From positions 1-34,566 of the forward strand of contig JAIVFU010000071.1 of NCBI GenBank assembly GCA_020829485.1: a stretch of DNA of 34,566 nt, read 5' to 3'. The translations under genes were made by a program, and so were the position numbers. Positions 23,874 through 32,762 of the stretch are shown piece after piece. Numbering within the stretch: the stretch's first letter is position 1; each line of letters begins with the position of its first letter. The notes below the pieces were generated by a model. The model was not told the DNA's origin and searched no databases. It worked only from the letters and a program-made list of their open reading frames with translations. This DNA is from Nostoc sp. CHAB 5834. GTDB lineage: Bacteria > Cyanobacteriota > Cyanobacteriia > Cyanobacteriales > Nostocaceae.

Positions 23874-25346
23874 TTAGACTGCTATGTGTTGCTGGACTTT
23901 TGAAACTAATTCATTTGTCCAGTAGTTGGTAAGTTCAGCATTGGCAGCTTCTACCATAACCCTGATCACTGGTTCTGTGCCAGAGGCGCGAACCAAAATT
24001 CTGCCGGAATCACCCATTGCAGCTTCAGCAAGAGCGATCGCTTGTTGCACAGGTTGGCAATCTTGCCATCCTAAACGGCGATCGCGATCGACAACTCGCA
24101 CGTTCCGCAATAATTGTGGATAGGTCTGGAAACTTTGATCTACTAATTCGCTAAGGGGAACACCCGCCTCTCTCACCAAAGCTGCTATATGTAATGCTGT
24201 TAACAAGCCATCTCCAGTAACAGCATAATGACGGCAAAGGATATGACCCGATTGTTCGCCGCCTAGCATTCCCCCAGTTCGCTGCATTTCGGCTTGCACA
24301 TATTGATCGCCGACTGCGGTACGAATTAAGTTACCCCCAATTTTTTGCCAAGCTTTCTCAAAGCCTAAGTTAGCCATGACTGTAGATACAATCAGGTTGT
24401 CTGGCAGTTGGTGATTTTGTTGTAAGTGCCGTCCCCATAGGTAGAGAATGTAATCGCCGTTAACTTGCCTGCCTGTATTGTCTACCGCTAAGACGCGATC
24501 GGCATCGCCATCGAAGGCAAAACCGATGTCGGCGTTGTGTTCTTGTACTGTGGCTGCAAGAATATCTAGGTGGGTGGAACCACAGTTAACATTAATGCGA
24601 TCGCCATCTGCTTCGTTATGTAAGCAGATCACCTCTGCCCCCATTTCTATAAATACTGATGGCGCTAATCCTACTGCTGCCCCCCATGCCAAGTCTAAAA
24701 CAATCTTCATTCCTTGTAGATTTAGGGCACCGTTTAAGGGTTTTTTCAACGCCGAGCTATAATGCCCCACTAACTCAAAACGTGAGTAATGCCGTCCACA
24801 ATTACTAACTTTAGCGATCGGTGATATCTTGCCACGCAGTCCCGCTTCAATTTCTGCCTGCAATATTTGCGGTAACTTGCCACCATTGGCACCAAAAATC
24901 TTAATCCCATTGTCTTCTGGGGGATTGTGGCTGGCAGAAATCATCACTCCGCCGATGGCATCACTGATGCTGGTGAGATAGGCTATGCAAGGAGTAGGAC
25001 ATAATCCCAAATACCAAACTTCTAATCCTGCTGCTGTTAACCCTGCACTTAAAGCCATTGCCAGCATATCACTGGAGTTTCTAGAGTCCTGTCCAAGAAT
25101 GACTGGCCCTACTTGAGTTGCATGGTTACGTAAAACAATCCCCGTCCAAAAACCAACTTGTAATGCTAGGGGCGCACTTAGTAATTCTCCGACTTGTCCA
25201 CGAATCCCATCTGTACCAAACAAGGGATTTGCTGGTAATGGGATTAAATTCAGTGCAAAACTGCTCTCAATGCCTTTGCCCAATGCATCAACTTCGGGAG
25301 CAGAACCCCCAGAAATGCCCGGTGTCCGAGTTATAGATGAAACCAT
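23874..25346 (-). CDS. glmM: Phosphoglucosamine mutase
   Basis: This enzyme converts glucosamine-6-phosphate to glucosamine-1-phosphate, the entry to UDP-GlcNAc for peptidoglycan and amino-sugar polysaccharides. It has 490 residues from the ATG at 25346, chosen over an upstream TTG. The conserved FGTDGIRG is at 43-50, the phosphoserine loop [13 protein letters not shown] has the catalytic Ser near 139, the Mg-binding DGDADR and the sugar loop GEQSGH follow, and the phosphate-binding [15 protein letters not shown] is near the C-terminus. The roughly 40-residue N-terminal extension before FGTDG is longer than in E. coli. It lies upstream of the polysaccharide cluster on the same strand but 374 bp away. 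Confidence 0.92.
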   Translation of the reverse strand: MVSSITRTPGISGGSAPEVDALGKGIESSFALNLIPLPANPLFGTDGIRGQVGELLSAPLALQVGFWTGIVLRNHATQVGPVILGQDSRNSSDMLAMALSAGLTAAGLEVWYLGLCPTPCIAYLTSISDAIGGVMISASHNPPEDNGIKIFGANGGKLPQILQAEIEAGLRGKISPIAKVSNCGRHYSRFELVGHYSSALKKPLNGALNLQGMKIVLDLAWGAAVGLAPSVFIEMGAEVICLHNEADGDRINVNCGSTHLDILAATVQEHNADIGFAFDGDADRVLAVDNTGRQVNGDYILYLWGRHLQQNHQLPDNLIVSTVMANLGFEKAWQKIGGNLIRTAVGDQYVQAEMQRTGGMLGGEQSGHILCRHYAVTGDGLLTALHIAALVREAGVPLSELVDQSFQTYPQLLRNVRVVDRDRRLGWQDCQPVQQAIALAEAAMGDSGRILVRASGTEPVIRVMVEAANAELTNYWTNELVSKVQQHIAV

Positions 25347-25917
25347 ATTTTTAAACACTCCACACAATCACACTGAAAAATAGCACCTAAGACTTTATTC
25401 AGCAATTTCGACATGCTTTTTTTCTTTAGAAATTCATTCTAAATCAAGCTCCTATTACGTAATAATACGTAATTTTTGCACTTTTATTGTAAAGTTTTCA
25501 TGAAGCCAATCTTGGTTTTTACATGATCATTAAAGTCTTCACATCTTAAGCTAATTATTCCTTTTATGCCCTCAACCTTAGTTTTGATTTTTATCTGTAT
25601 TAGTTCACACTTTGCAATGCTACCAGCCGCGAATTGTATGTAATAAATAAAACCCGTATTTAATCACAAGTGTTTTTCAGTAAAGCTGAGATGAAAGCGA
25701 AATTTAGCTAACACCAACAAAAATATCAAAACGCTAGAATGTCAAATCATATCCACTGAGTCTATATAGCGTGTAAAAAATCACAAAACTATTCAAACTT
25801 AAAAAATTTTAATATAAATTCTCATCAAATAGTTTTAAGGTAACGTTTTAATGGCTTTTTTAGCCGTTAGTGAATTAAAACTTCGGCAGTTAACTTTTTA
25901 AAAGTTGAGAATTTAGC
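25347..25917. promoter_or_regulatory. AT-rich divergent promoter region between glmM and ho1
   Basis: These 571 bp carry no gene and few repeats compared with other spacers here. It must hold the glmM and ho1 promoters. Palindromic TACGTAATAATACGTAA lies near 25457-25473, and AACTTTTTAAAAGTT (25892-25906) sits directly upstream of the ho1 start. No ribosome site of classical strength is seen before the ho1 ATG. I cannot name an operator. Confidence 0.5.
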
Positions 25918-26634
25918 ATGAGCAGCAATTTAGCAACCAAATTACGTGTAGGCACTAAGAAAGCCCACACAATGGCAGAAAATGTAGGTTTTGTCAAGTG
26001 CTTTTTAAGAGGAGTAGTCGAGAAAAACTCTTACCGGAAACTTGTTGCTAATTTCTACTTCGTCTACTCAGCGATGGAAGAGGAAATGGAAAAGCATTGC
26101 CAGCACCCAATTCTTTCTAAAATTAACTTTCCCCAGCTAAACCGCAAGTATACCTTAGAGCAAGACCTGAGTTATTACTTTGGTACTAACTGGAGAGAGC
26201 AAATCAAGCTATCTCCCGCAGGTGAAGCTTATGTACAGCGCATCCGAGAAATATCTGCCACAGAACCGGAACTGTTAATCGCTCATTCATATACTCGTTA
26301 CTTGGGTGACTTATCCGGGGGACAAATTCTCAAAAATATTGCTGTAACGGCGATGAATTTGTCTGATGGGCAAGGAACAGCCTTTTATGAGTTTCCTGAG
26401 ATTCCTGATGAGAAGGCATTCAAAGCCAAATATCGTCAAATTGTGGATGAATTACCCCTTGATGATGCTACAACCCATCGCATCGTTGATGAAGCGAATG
26501 CCGCTTTTGGTATAAACATGAAGATGTTCGAGGAATTGGAAGGCAATTTGATCAAGGCGATCGGTGTAATGGTGTTCAACAGCCTCACACGCCGACGGAC
26601 ACGCGGCAGTACTGAACTCGTTACTGCTGAGTAA
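25918..26634 (+). CDS. ho1: Heme oxygenase (biliverdin-producing)
   Basis: This 238-residue soluble heme oxygenase opens heme to biliverdin IX-alpha, CO and iron using ferredoxin electrons, the first step to phycocyanobilin for phycobilisomes and phytochromes. The proximal His17 lies in KKAHTMAEN, and the distal-helix signature YTRYLGDLSGGQIL is at about 124-137. The length and both motifs match cyanobacterial HO1. It lacks a C-terminal membrane anchor. The gene stands alone, with no pcyA or hemN-like gene next to it. Confidence 0.95.
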   Translation: MSSNLATKLRVGTKKAHTMAENVGFVKCFLRGVVEKNSYRKLVANFYFVYSAMEEEMEKHCQHPILSKINFPQLNRKYTLEQDLSYYFGTNWREQIKLSPAGEAYVQRIREISATEPELLIAHSYTRYLGDLSGGQILKNIAVTAMNLSDGQGTAFYEFPEIPDEKAFKAKYRQIVDELPLDDATTHRIVDEANAAFGINMKMFEELEGNLIKAIGVMVFNSLTRRRTRGSTELVTAE

Positions 26635-26744
26635 CTGTGTTGAGATTGCGGAGTATGGTGTGTGGAGTCATAAGTTCAGATAGGCTGATGAAGGATAATT
26701 CATAGCTGTTTCTGGGGAAAGAGCGATTGACGCTCAAAATATTT

Positions 26745-26805
26745 AGGGGCAATAGCCTTGTGACTGCTTTCTATTGGTGAAAGCAAGCATGGGGAGATTG
26801 CCCCT
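26745..26805 (+). terminator. Long hairpin downstream of ho1
   Basis: AGGGGCAAT (26745-26753) pairs with ATTGCCCCT (26797-26805). An inner stem pairs TGCTTTC with GAAAGCA, and CAATTATTTTT follows. It lies 110 bp after the ho1 stop. It may be a terminator or a small structured RNA; the shape is clear but the role is inferred. Confidence 0.5.
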
Positions 26806-26932
26806 CAATTATTTTTAAGAGTTAGTATTTATTAACACCAATATTTTGGGGTTTTGCATAAATTTTCAACTTACAGCATTGAAGAGGGCGGATGCACGCG
26901 ATCGCACTTATAGGTTTATCTGAGGTAGGGCA

Positions 26933-27079
26933 ATGAGTGATCGTTCCTACTCCTCCACTGCTGACTCCATCGACCCTGGCTTGACCGCATTGGGTATTGG
27001 GGCGATCGCCCTTAGAGGATATTTTAAAAGTCCTTTCGTCGGTAGCAAAACGTTATCGATCCCCCCAACCCCCCGATAA
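26933..27079 (+). CDS. Candidate small protein, possibly the broken start of a gene
   Basis: The 48-codon frame starts ATG with GAGGTAGGG two bases upstream and reads MSDRSYSSTADSIDPGLTAL, then GIGAIALRGYF. It ends by reading into the C-rich repeat at 27058 (IPPTPR-stop). No family is recognised. The repeat may have cut a longer gene, or the frame may be chance. Confidence 0.25.
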   Translation: MSDRSYSSTADSIDPGLTALGIGAIALRGYFKSPFVGSKTLSIPPTPR

Positions 27080-27132
27080 ATTGGGGGGCTTTAATTCCGG
27101 TTCCCCCCTTTTTAAGGGGGGTTAGGGGGATC
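27058..27132. repeat. C/G-rich inverted repeat
   Basis: GATCCCCCCAACCCCCC near 27058 is inverted at GGGGGGTTAGGGGGATC (to 27132), with inner pairs CCCCCC/GGGGGG. It is related to the interior of the MITE at 34132-34257, which also carries GATCCCCCC...GGGGGGATC. Confidence 0.7.
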
Positions 27133-27341
27133 TGAAAGTGTATAAAGTCACAGTGAAATACTTTTCAAACAACCTCTTAGAAGTAAATGGGTGAAAAGTA
27201 ACTTATGTCTACTGTTGACTATTAGTACCAAAAAAGGTACAAAAGTAATGTGATGTCAAATTGATCTAATTAAACATAGCTCTGTAAACCTACAATATGT
27301 GCTTTTGCAGGTTTATGTATTTTTAGAGAAATTTGATATAG

Positions 27342-27692
27342 ATGGAAGAAAAACGAATTCCTGCACAGTTCTATCAAAACGAAAATGGTACAGAACCTGT
27401 TCGTGATTGGTTAAAGGACTTAGACAAAGAAGATCGAAAATTAATTGGTGCTGATATTAAAACAGTAGAGATTGGATGGCCAATTGGGATGCCAACTTGC
27501 CGTCCAATGGGTAAAGGGCTATTTGAGGTACGTACAAATTTACCTCAAAGTCGAAAAGCTCGTGTGTTGTTTTGCATTTATGACGAAAAAATGATTCTTC
27601 TCAATGGGTTTATCAAAAAAACTCAGAAAACTCCACAAAAAGAATTGGAATTAGCATTAGAACGCAAGCAAAAACTGGAGGCGCAAAGATGA
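27342..27692 (+). CDS. HigB-type (RelE superfamily, phage Gp49-like) toxin
   Basis: The protein has 116 residues. The N-terminal FYQNENGTEPVRDWLKDLD and the central GMPTCRPMGKGLFEVRTNL and ARVLFCIYDEKMILLNGFIKKTQKTP (given in part) are typical of the Gp49-like HigB group of the RelE superfamily, ribosome-dependent mRNA interferases. The conserved FxKKtxKTP tail is present. The toxin gene precedes the antitoxin gene, as is usual for higBA, and overlaps it by four bases (ATGA at 27689-27692). Confidence 0.85.
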   Translation: MEEKRIPAQFYQNENGTEPVRDWLKDLDKEDRKLIGADIKTVEIGWPIGMPTCRPMGKGLFEVRTNLPQSRKARVLFCIYDEKMILLNGFIKKTQKTPQKELELALERKQKLEAQR

Positions 27693-27982
27693 ACAAAAAT
27701 CCATATGTTGGTTCGTCTTTTGATGACTTTCTTGAAGAAGAAGGGACACTTGAAGAAATTAACCTGATTGCTGCTAAACGTGTTATTGCATGGCAGATTA
27801 GCAAAGCAATGGAAGAAAAAAAGTTGAATAAGGCAGCAATGGCAAAACAGATGAACACTAGCAGATCATCTCTTGATCGGCTGTTAGACCCCAATAACTC
27901 ATCTGTATCCTTAGACACCATTGAGCGTGCTGCCAGAGTGGTTGGTAAACGGATACGTTTTGAATTGGTGGATGCAATGTAG
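27689..27982 (+). CDS. HigA-type antitoxin with helix-turn-helix
   Basis: The protein has 97 residues. An XRE-type helix-turn-helix is visible at about 45-85 (LNKAAMAKQMNTSRSSLDRLLD, given in part, then VSLDTIERAARVVGKRI). The N-terminal acidic part (SFDDFLEEEGTLEEIN) probably contacts the toxin. It should bind and silence the toxin and repress the pair's promoter. It is translationally coupled to the toxin gene. Confidence 0.88.
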   Translation: MNKNPYVGSSFDDFLEEEGTLEEINLIAAKRVIAWQISKAMEEKKLNKAAMAKQMNTSRSSLDRLLDPNNSSVSLDTIERAARVVGKRIRFELVDAM

Positions 27983-28255
27983 GCATCATTCAACATCACC
28001 TATCTTCCTAACCCAAGCGATCGCCAGGTTTTAAACTGTATTAATTGAAGTCCCTGAAATTTAAGGGCTTTAAACTCTTGTTGTACCGTATTAAATTGCT
28101 GTACGAAATAGGCTATTACTGTGCCCCTACGCCGCGAGTATATTTACCTGAAAATAGCTGTAAAATAACTAAGTCAATCTTCAAACCAAGCTTAATCTCA
28201 GTATTTAAGTTGGTAACTCGTAAAACTTCCCATACTGAGTAAATCAGGCAAAAAT

Positions 28256-29296
28256 ATGGCTACGAAAATTCCTGTCACAGTAATTACAGGCTTCTTAGGT
28301 AGTGGAAAAACCAGCCTAATTCGCCACCTGCTACAAAACAATCAAGGACGACGCATTGCCGTTTTAGTCAATGAATTTGGCGAACTCGGTATTGATGGCG
28401 AATTGTTAAAATCCTGTCAAATTTGTCCCGAAGATGGCGAGGGCGACACTAATATCTTTGAATTAACTAACGGCTGCTTATGCTGCACCGTGCAGGAAGA
28501 GTTTTACCCGATGATGCAAGAGTTAATCAAGCGGCGAGATAGCATCGACTGCATTTTGATTGAAACCTCTGGTTTAGCTTTGCCAAAACCACTAATAAAG
28601 GCTTTTCGTTGGCAAGAAATTCGCAATGCTGCCACTGTGGATGCCGTGATTACCGTGGTGGATTGTGCGGCGGTAGCGGCGGGGACATTTGCTAGCGATC
28701 CAGAGGCGATCGCAGCCCAGCGCCAAGCAGATGATAGTCTAGAACACGAAACACCTTTGCAAGAACTGTTTGAAGACCAACTTGCTTGTGCAGACTTAGT
28801 GGTGTTAAATAAAATTGACTTGGTAGATGCAAAGACAAAAGCCAGAGTTGAGGAATTGGTTAAGCAAGAATTGCCCAGAGTGGTGAAGATTGTTGAGAGC
28901 AATGGTTCTCAACTAGACGCATCTATATTATTAGGATTCCAAGCCGCAGTGGAAGACAATTTAGATTCTCGTCCTAGTCATCACGATACCGAAGAAGACC
29001 ACAATCACGACGAAGAAATTACCTCAGCTAATTTAATTTTGGATCGTACCTTTGACCCAGAAAAGTTGCAACAGCAGTTGGAAAAATTAGCACAAGAACA
29101 AGAAATTTACCGAATTAAAGGCTTTGTGGCAGTGCCAAATAAATCCATGCGCCTAGTGATGCAAGGCGTGGGAACCCGATTTGATAAATTTTACGATCGC
29201 CCCTGGAAACCTGAAGAGGCCCGGCAAACTCGCTTAGTTTTCATCGGACGTGATTTGAAGTCTTCAGAAATCGAATCACAACTTGTAGCTTTATGA
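28256..29296 (+). CDS. cobW: CobW-type COG0523 GTPase (cobalamin metallochaperone)
   Basis: This 346-residue G3E-family P-loop GTPase is proposed to deliver cobalt for cobalamin synthesis. The Walker A is GFLGSGKTS at 12-20, the metal-binding CxCC motif is in NGCLCCTVQ at about 73-81, and the base motif NKID is near 185. A His/Asp/Glu-rich linker (SHHDTEEDHNHDEE, ~242-255) is another metal ligand candidate. The segment LEHETPLQELFEDQLACAD is typical of genuine CobW rather than zinc chaperones of the same family. No cobN or other cobalamin gene is adjacent in the window, and no B12 riboswitch is visible upstream. Confidence 0.88.
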   Translation: MATKIPVTVITGFLGSGKTSLIRHLLQNNQGRRIAVLVNEFGELGIDGELLKSCQICPEDGEGDTNIFELTNGCLCCTVQEEFYPMMQELIKRRDSIDCILIETSGLALPKPLIKAFRWQEIRNAATVDAVITVVDCAAVAAGTFASDPEAIAAQRQADDSLEHETPLQELFEDQLACADLVVLNKIDLVDAKTKARVEELVKQELPRVVKIVESNGSQLDASILLGFQAAVEDNLDSRPSHHDTEEDHNHDEEITSANLILDRTFDPEKLQQQLEKLAQEQEIYRIKGFVAVPNKSMRLVMQGVGTRFDKFYDRPWKPEEARQTRLVFIGRDLKSSEIESQLVAL

Positions 29297-29580
29297 GTTA
29301 GAAGTTAGGGGTTAAAAGTTAGGAGTTAGGGGTTAGGACTTAGGAATAACTACTACACTGTTGCGAAAGTTTGCCCACCTTGGACAAGAGAATTTTGTCC
29401 TTTGCCAATCGATTATTACGCGGCTTAGAGCAACTTAGAATGGTAAATTTATTCCGCTATTATATATTAGTTAATTCAAAATAAAAACCAATATTAATAA
29501 CTTAAAATTCTTAACTTTTCACTTTTCACTCCTAACTTATGATTCCTAACTTAAATCCTCACTCTTCACTTTAAAAAAAT
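29297..29580. repeat. GTTAGGA/GGGTTAG heptamer tract in the cobW-ABA4 spacer
   Basis: Just after cobW, 29297-29340 is a degenerate heptamer array (GTTAGAA, GTTAGGG, GTTAAAA, GTTAGGA units). The remainder of the 284-bp spacer is AT-rich, with the complementary unit (TCCTAAC, TTCCTAAC) at about 29528-29550, so the two tracts could pair. Confidence 0.65.
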
Positions 29581-30051
29581 ATGACGATTTCCCAACTATT
29601 TAACATTGCTAACCTTTTCGTCTTGCCTTTTTGGGCGTTGATGATTTTATTGCCAAATTGGAAAGTTACACGGCAGATTATGTCATCATATTTGCCTTTT
29701 GTGCTGTTAGCTGGAGCGTATTTGTATTTGTTTATCAACAGCATTACGCCAGAAAATGCCCAAGCGTTATCAAATCCCCAATTAGCCGATATTGCGCGAT
29801 TTTTTACAGATGAAACGGCTGCTGCAACAGGTTGGATTCATTTTTTAGTGATGGATTTATTCGTCGGTCGCTGGATTTATTGGGAAGGGCAAAAAACAGG
29901 TATTTGGACAATTCACTCCCTTGCACTTTGTTTGTTTGCTGGCCCTATGGGATTACTGTCTCACATCTTGACTGACTGGATTACTAAGACATTTTTCCCT
30001 AAATCTCAACAAAATGAAACGGTAACGGTGGGAGAAAAAGCTGCGTCATAA
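29581..30051 (+). CDS. ABA4-like (DUF4281) membrane protein
   Basis: This 156-residue protein has about four hydrophobic helices (~8-24, 36-53, 86-97 and 110-131) and conserved blocks PFWALMILLPNW, TGWIHFLVMDLFVGRWIYWEG (given in part) and GPMGLLSHILTDW. These match the ABA4/DUF4281 family, whose plant member is needed for neoxanthin formation. The cyanobacterial function is not established, but a link to carotenoid chemistry is plausible. The gene starts with ATG and is complete. Confidence 0.82.
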   Translation: MTISQLFNIANLFVLPFWALMILLPNWKVTRQIMSSYLPFVLLAGAYLYLFINSITPENAQALSNPQLADIARFFTDETAAATGWIHFLVMDLFVGRWIYWEGQKTGIWTIHSLALCLFAGPMGLLSHILTDWITKTFFPKSQQNETVTVGEKAAS

Positions 30052-30058
30052 TCTGACG

Positions 30059-30094
30059 CATAGTAGGGTAGCACATCTGTGTTACCCTACTATT
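30059..30094. terminator. Hairpin between two convergent genes
   Basis: ATAGTAGGGTAGC and GTTACCCTACTAT form a 13-bp stem with one mismatch just after the ABA4-like gene and before the end of the convergent gene at 30120. There is no strong T run, so it is a probable bidirectional terminator rather than a certain one. Confidence 0.55.
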
Positions 30095-30119
30095 ACAAAT
30101 TACCTGATTTTAAAATCAA

Positions 30120-30335
30120 TTAAGCGTTGTCGTGCCTATAGTCAGCATCTAACCAACAGCGTGGTAGAACTTCACCTGAAGGGAAAACGAGATTTTCCTT
30201 TTTAAAACTTTCAGGTTGCTGTTCTTCTTGACCTTCTTGGTCTTTTGCGTGAACAACATCATTATTTGGATCAAGTAATTCCTGGATTTCAACAATCTTT
30301 ACCAATTCGCCACTATCTTTGACTTGTAAAAGCAT
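30120..30335 (-). CDS. Small acidic conserved hypothetical protein
   Basis: This 71-residue protein has no family I can name. It is acidic in the middle (HAKDQEGQEEQQPE) and ends in FPSGEVLPRCWLDADYRHDN. It begins with a short strand-like stretch (MLLQVKDSGELVKIVEIQEL). The ATG at 30335 has a GAGG ribosome site eight bases upstream, which supports it as a real gene. No membrane segment or signal peptide. Confidence 0.65.
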   Translation of the reverse strand: MLLQVKDSGELVKIVEIQELLDPNNDVVHAKDQEGQEEQQPESFKKENLVFPSGEVLPRCWLDADYRHDNA

Positions 30336-30615
30336 AGAAATTGCCTCAATGAGTTTGCATGGAGTTCAAAGCGAGTCTCAAAATAAACTCGCTCAAATCT
30401 CAACCGATTTTGAACGCGGAGATTCCTTAATTATTAAAGGAAATTTTTATCAGATATCCACACATATAATTACACGAGATTGATTTGTGTGTATCTAGAA
30501 AGTTCATTTTTATAAAATAGTCATAGCAAAAATATACCTAATTCCGAAGTTAAAATCGTATCAGGGAATGCTGATTAATAAAATTGTCCAACTAAGATAA
30601 TCTTGGTTTTAGCGA

Positions 30616-30924
30616 TTAGAAATCACGTTGATATTTTTCCAAAATATCTACTAAAGTCACTTGGCATTGGAGGGGTAGTAAATCGATTAAAGGAATTTCA
30701 CGTTTCCCGCCGCCAATTTTTATTGGAATCGCTCCCAAGACTTGTAAAACTCGGTCTTCATTGACAGCGTTGGAAGTAATTAAGGGATACAGTTGCTCGG
30801 CAACAACTGTATGGAGTTTGGCATTAGATAAATAAAGATGCCATTTGGCAACATCTATGTAGACGTTTTCGCCAATTTCAGCTGCTAGGGCTTCTAGTAG
30901 TTCTGTGGTGTTAGTCTTAGCCAT
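30616..30924 (-). CDS. DUF3181 family protein
   Basis: This 102-residue protein, with LAAEIGENVYIDVAKWHLYL and a C-terminal GGGKREIPLIDLLPLQCQ block, matches my memory of DUF3181, a small soluble family restricted to cyanobacteria and plastids. It is complete and of normal length. Function unknown. A 280-bp AT-rich spacer with an AGCGAGT/AACTCGCT hairpin near 30370-30393 separates it from the next gene downstream. Confidence 0.82.
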   Translation of the reverse strand: MAKTNTTELLEALAAEIGENVYIDVAKWHLYLSNAKLHTVVAEQLYPLITSNAVNEDRVLQVLGAIPIKIGGGKREIPLIDLLPLQCQVTLVDILEKYQRDF

Positions 30925-31043
30925 AAAAATAACCCTACATTAAGAAAAAGTGCGAAATCTCAGGCTTTTTTACATTATGGCTCAATTAACAGCCTAATCC
31001 TACTACCAGAGGTTACAATCGCCCCAGCATGAGTAATCCATCT

Positions 31044-31301
31044 TCAGGTGGATTTTGAGGGAGTTTCGGTGTAGTTGGCGATCGCACTAATATAAATCAG
31101 ATGCACCAACACTATTCCTGTCCAACTTAAAGTCACCCAAGGCAGCCACTCCCAAGTAGTGCCTTTCAAGATGTGGAAAAACCACAAGCCAGAATTGATA
31201 GTAGCAGCGATCGCAACATGCACGGCAAAATTCATCCGGTCATCTATCTTGCGGTAATCAGGGTCTTTGCGATCGGGTTTGCGAGGCCAACGAGGAGGCA
31301 T
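31044..31301 (-). CDS. 2TM-domain small membrane protein
   Basis: The protein has 85 residues. After a basic, Pro-rich N-terminus (MPPRWPRKPDRKDPDYRKID) come two hydrophobic helices (~24-45 and ~52-75) separated by a short Trp-rich turn (KGTTWEWLPW). This fits the bacterial 2TM-domain family of small inner-membrane proteins. The ATG at 31301 is preceded by an AT-rich leader without a clear ribosome site. Function unknown. Confidence 0.78.
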   Translation of the reverse strand: MPPRWPRKPDRKDPDYRKIDDRMNFAVHVAIAATINSGLWFFHILKGTTWEWLPWVTLSWTGIVLVHLIYISAIANYTETPSKST

Positions 31302-31427
31302 AAATATTTGTTACAGATTTTTAAATACACCCTATTCATTCTAAGGTTTTTGTGGCAGTGGTTACTATTAGACCATTACAACCAGTCATAATTGAACTGG
31401 AAGTCAAGAGCAACTGGGTTAAATCAG

Positions 31428-31825
31428 ATGACGATCTTTGAGCAAATAGACCCCGATCTCCTCTATCCAGATAGCGACGGCAAACCAATGGCAGATAATA
31501 CAGAGCAATATCGTTGGATGACCCTGAAAGTTTTCAACTAGATGGCTGGTTGCGGCAAAACAATCATTTGAATAAGCTATGGCAAATGGATGGTTGGCTT
31601 AGTCCCCGCTTAGGAATTAGATTTCAAACTGGCCTTGGAGAGTTAGTAATTTACCGTCCAGATGGACAGAGATTTTTGAATTCCCTAGAACTCAATCAAC
31701 GCGCAGAACAGGCTGAGTTATTGGTAGAACAAGAACGCCAACGCGCTGAACAAGAACGCCAACGCGCTGAACAGTTAGCAGCATATTTGCGTAATCTCGG
31801 CATTGATCCTGATAATCTTCCATAA
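31428..31825 (+). pseudogene. Broken Uma2-type nuclease gene (DUF820)
   Basis: A start ATG at 31428 opens MTIFEQIDPDLLYPDSDGKP, the usual N-terminus of cyanobacterial Uma2 (PD-(D/E)XK-like) proteins, but this frame stops after 37 codons at TAG. From about 31514 a second frame (+2) gives DDPESFQLDGWLRQN and a C-terminal coiled region of repeated EQERQRA units ending YLRNLGIDPDNLP, the usual Uma2 C-terminus. The central catalytic part is missing. A large internal deletion with a frameshift explains this. The two 21-bp GAACAAGAACGCCAACGCGCT-type repeats near 31729-31770 (motif given only in part) are internal to the coiled region. Confidence 0.75.
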
Positions 31826-32125
31826 CTGAGGAGTGGGGAGTGGGGAAAAGCAGGGGAGGCAAATCAATTAAAAATTAAAAATTAAAAATTAAAAAACTTC
31901 TGCCCCCTGCCTCCTCTTTCCCAATACCCACTTGCCCTAAGGAACGTGAATTAAATAAAATGCAAAACTTTATTCTGTATCCAGCTTCCCTCTCCTTTAT
32001 AAGGAGAGGGATTGAGGGTGAGGTAAGCTGTCGGACATAAATTGTATGTTATTTAATTCTTATTCCTAAGCGTTCGCGTAGCGTCTCGCAGAGAAGGGAT
32101 GCCCAATGCCCCAAAATAGAGTAGC
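31826..32125. other. Spacer with tandem and palindromic repeats
   Basis: No gene lies in these 300 bp. It holds an octamer array of AATTAAAA units (31866-31896), a near-perfect palindrome with arms CCCTCTCCTT and AAGGAGAGGG (31988-32010), and a small dispersed repeat GCGTTCGCGTAGCGTCTCGC at about 32070-32089 close to the end of moaC. Confidence 0.7.
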
Positions 32126-32635
32126 TTATTGCTCTGGCGGTGAATAATCTCCTGATTTTCCGCCACTCTTACTGATTAAACGAATCGATTCAATTTGAAT
32201 CGACTTTTCTAAGGCTTTTGCCATATCGTATAAAGTCAGGGCAGCCACAGAAACGGCAGTTAAGGCTTCCATCTCTACACCAGTTTCAGCTTTGGTTTTG
32301 ACTGTGGCTTGAATTTGATAACCAGGTAGTTGCGGAACAGGTATAATTTCGACTGCGATTTTTTGTAAAGGCAAGGGATGACACAGAGGAATTAAATTGG
32401 CTGTTTGCTTGGCTGCCATAATCCCAGCCAATCTTGCAGTTGCTAACACATCCCCTTTTGGGACATTTCCGGCTTGAATGGCAGCGAAGGTTGCTGGAAG
32501 CATCCGCACATTGGCTGCGGCTACTGCTTGGCGGATGGTGGGTGCTTTATCAGACACATCTACCATCTGCGCCTGTCCTTGGTGATCTAGATGGGTTAAG
32601 TTGCCAAAATTAGCTGGAAAATTATCTTGCGCCAT
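32126..32635 (-). CDS. moaC: Cyclic pyranopterin monophosphate synthase MoaC
   Basis: This 169-residue enzyme performs the second half of the first molybdenum-cofactor step, rearranging the MoaA product to cyclic pyranopterin monophosphate. Diagnostic blocks are [18 protein letters not shown] (residues ~13-30), IPLCHPL with the active-site His (~82-88) and [22 protein letters not shown] (given in part). The length is normal. No other moa or moe gene is adjacent. It ends near the repeat-rich spacer and is divergent from the tRNA gene. Confidence 0.95.
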   Translation of the reverse strand: MAQDNFPANFGNLTHLDHQGQAQMVDVSDKAPTIRQAVAAANVRMLPATFAAIQAGNVPKGDVLATARLAGIMAAKQTANLIPLCHPLPLQKIAVEIIPVPQLPGYQIQATVKTKAETGVEMEALTAVSVAALTLYDMAKALEKSIQIESIRLISKSGGKSGDYSPPEQ

Positions 32636-32669
32636 TTAGTTAGAACGTGTTAATATAGATTATCGGTGA

Positions 32670-32743
32670 GGGCGTGTAGCTCAGTGGACTAGAGCACGTG
32701 GCTACGGACCACGGTGTCGGGGGTTCGAATCCCTCCTCGCCCG
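32670..32743 (+). tRNA. tRNA-Arg (anticodon ACG)
   Basis: The 74-nt cloverleaf has a seven-pair acceptor stem (GGGCGTG with CTCGCCC, one T-T mismatch), D arm GCTC...GAGC, anticodon stem CGTGG/CCACG around CTACGGA (anticodon ACG), and T arm with GTTCGAATCC. It closely resembles plastid and cyanobacterial tRNA-Arg(ACG). The 3' CCA is not encoded; the discriminator base is G. The gene reads ACG for CGN arginine codons after A34-to-inosine editing. Confidence 0.95.
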
Positions 32744-32762
32744 TTTTTAAAAGTTAAGAGTT

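Larger units (their letters stand above)
26635..27341. other. Spacer with structured hairpins and C/G-rich repeat
   Basis: These 707 bp hold no firm gene. After ho1 there is a long hairpin (26745-26805). A 48-codon reading frame (26933-27079) has a plausible ribosome site. A GATCCCCC...GGGGGATC repeat spans 27058-27132. An AT-rich stretch before the HigB-type toxin gene probably holds its promoter, with GGTAC repeats near 27221-27240. Confidence 0.6.

Noticed and set aside
28045..28242. 65-codon frame between higA and cobW
   Set aside because: No ribosome site, Lys/Leu/Ile-rich composition of AT-rich spacer, no recognisable similarity.
27983..28255. Cobalamin riboswitch upstream of cobW
   Set aside because: The B12-box sequence and the expected multi-helix layout are not visible in the 273-bp leader.
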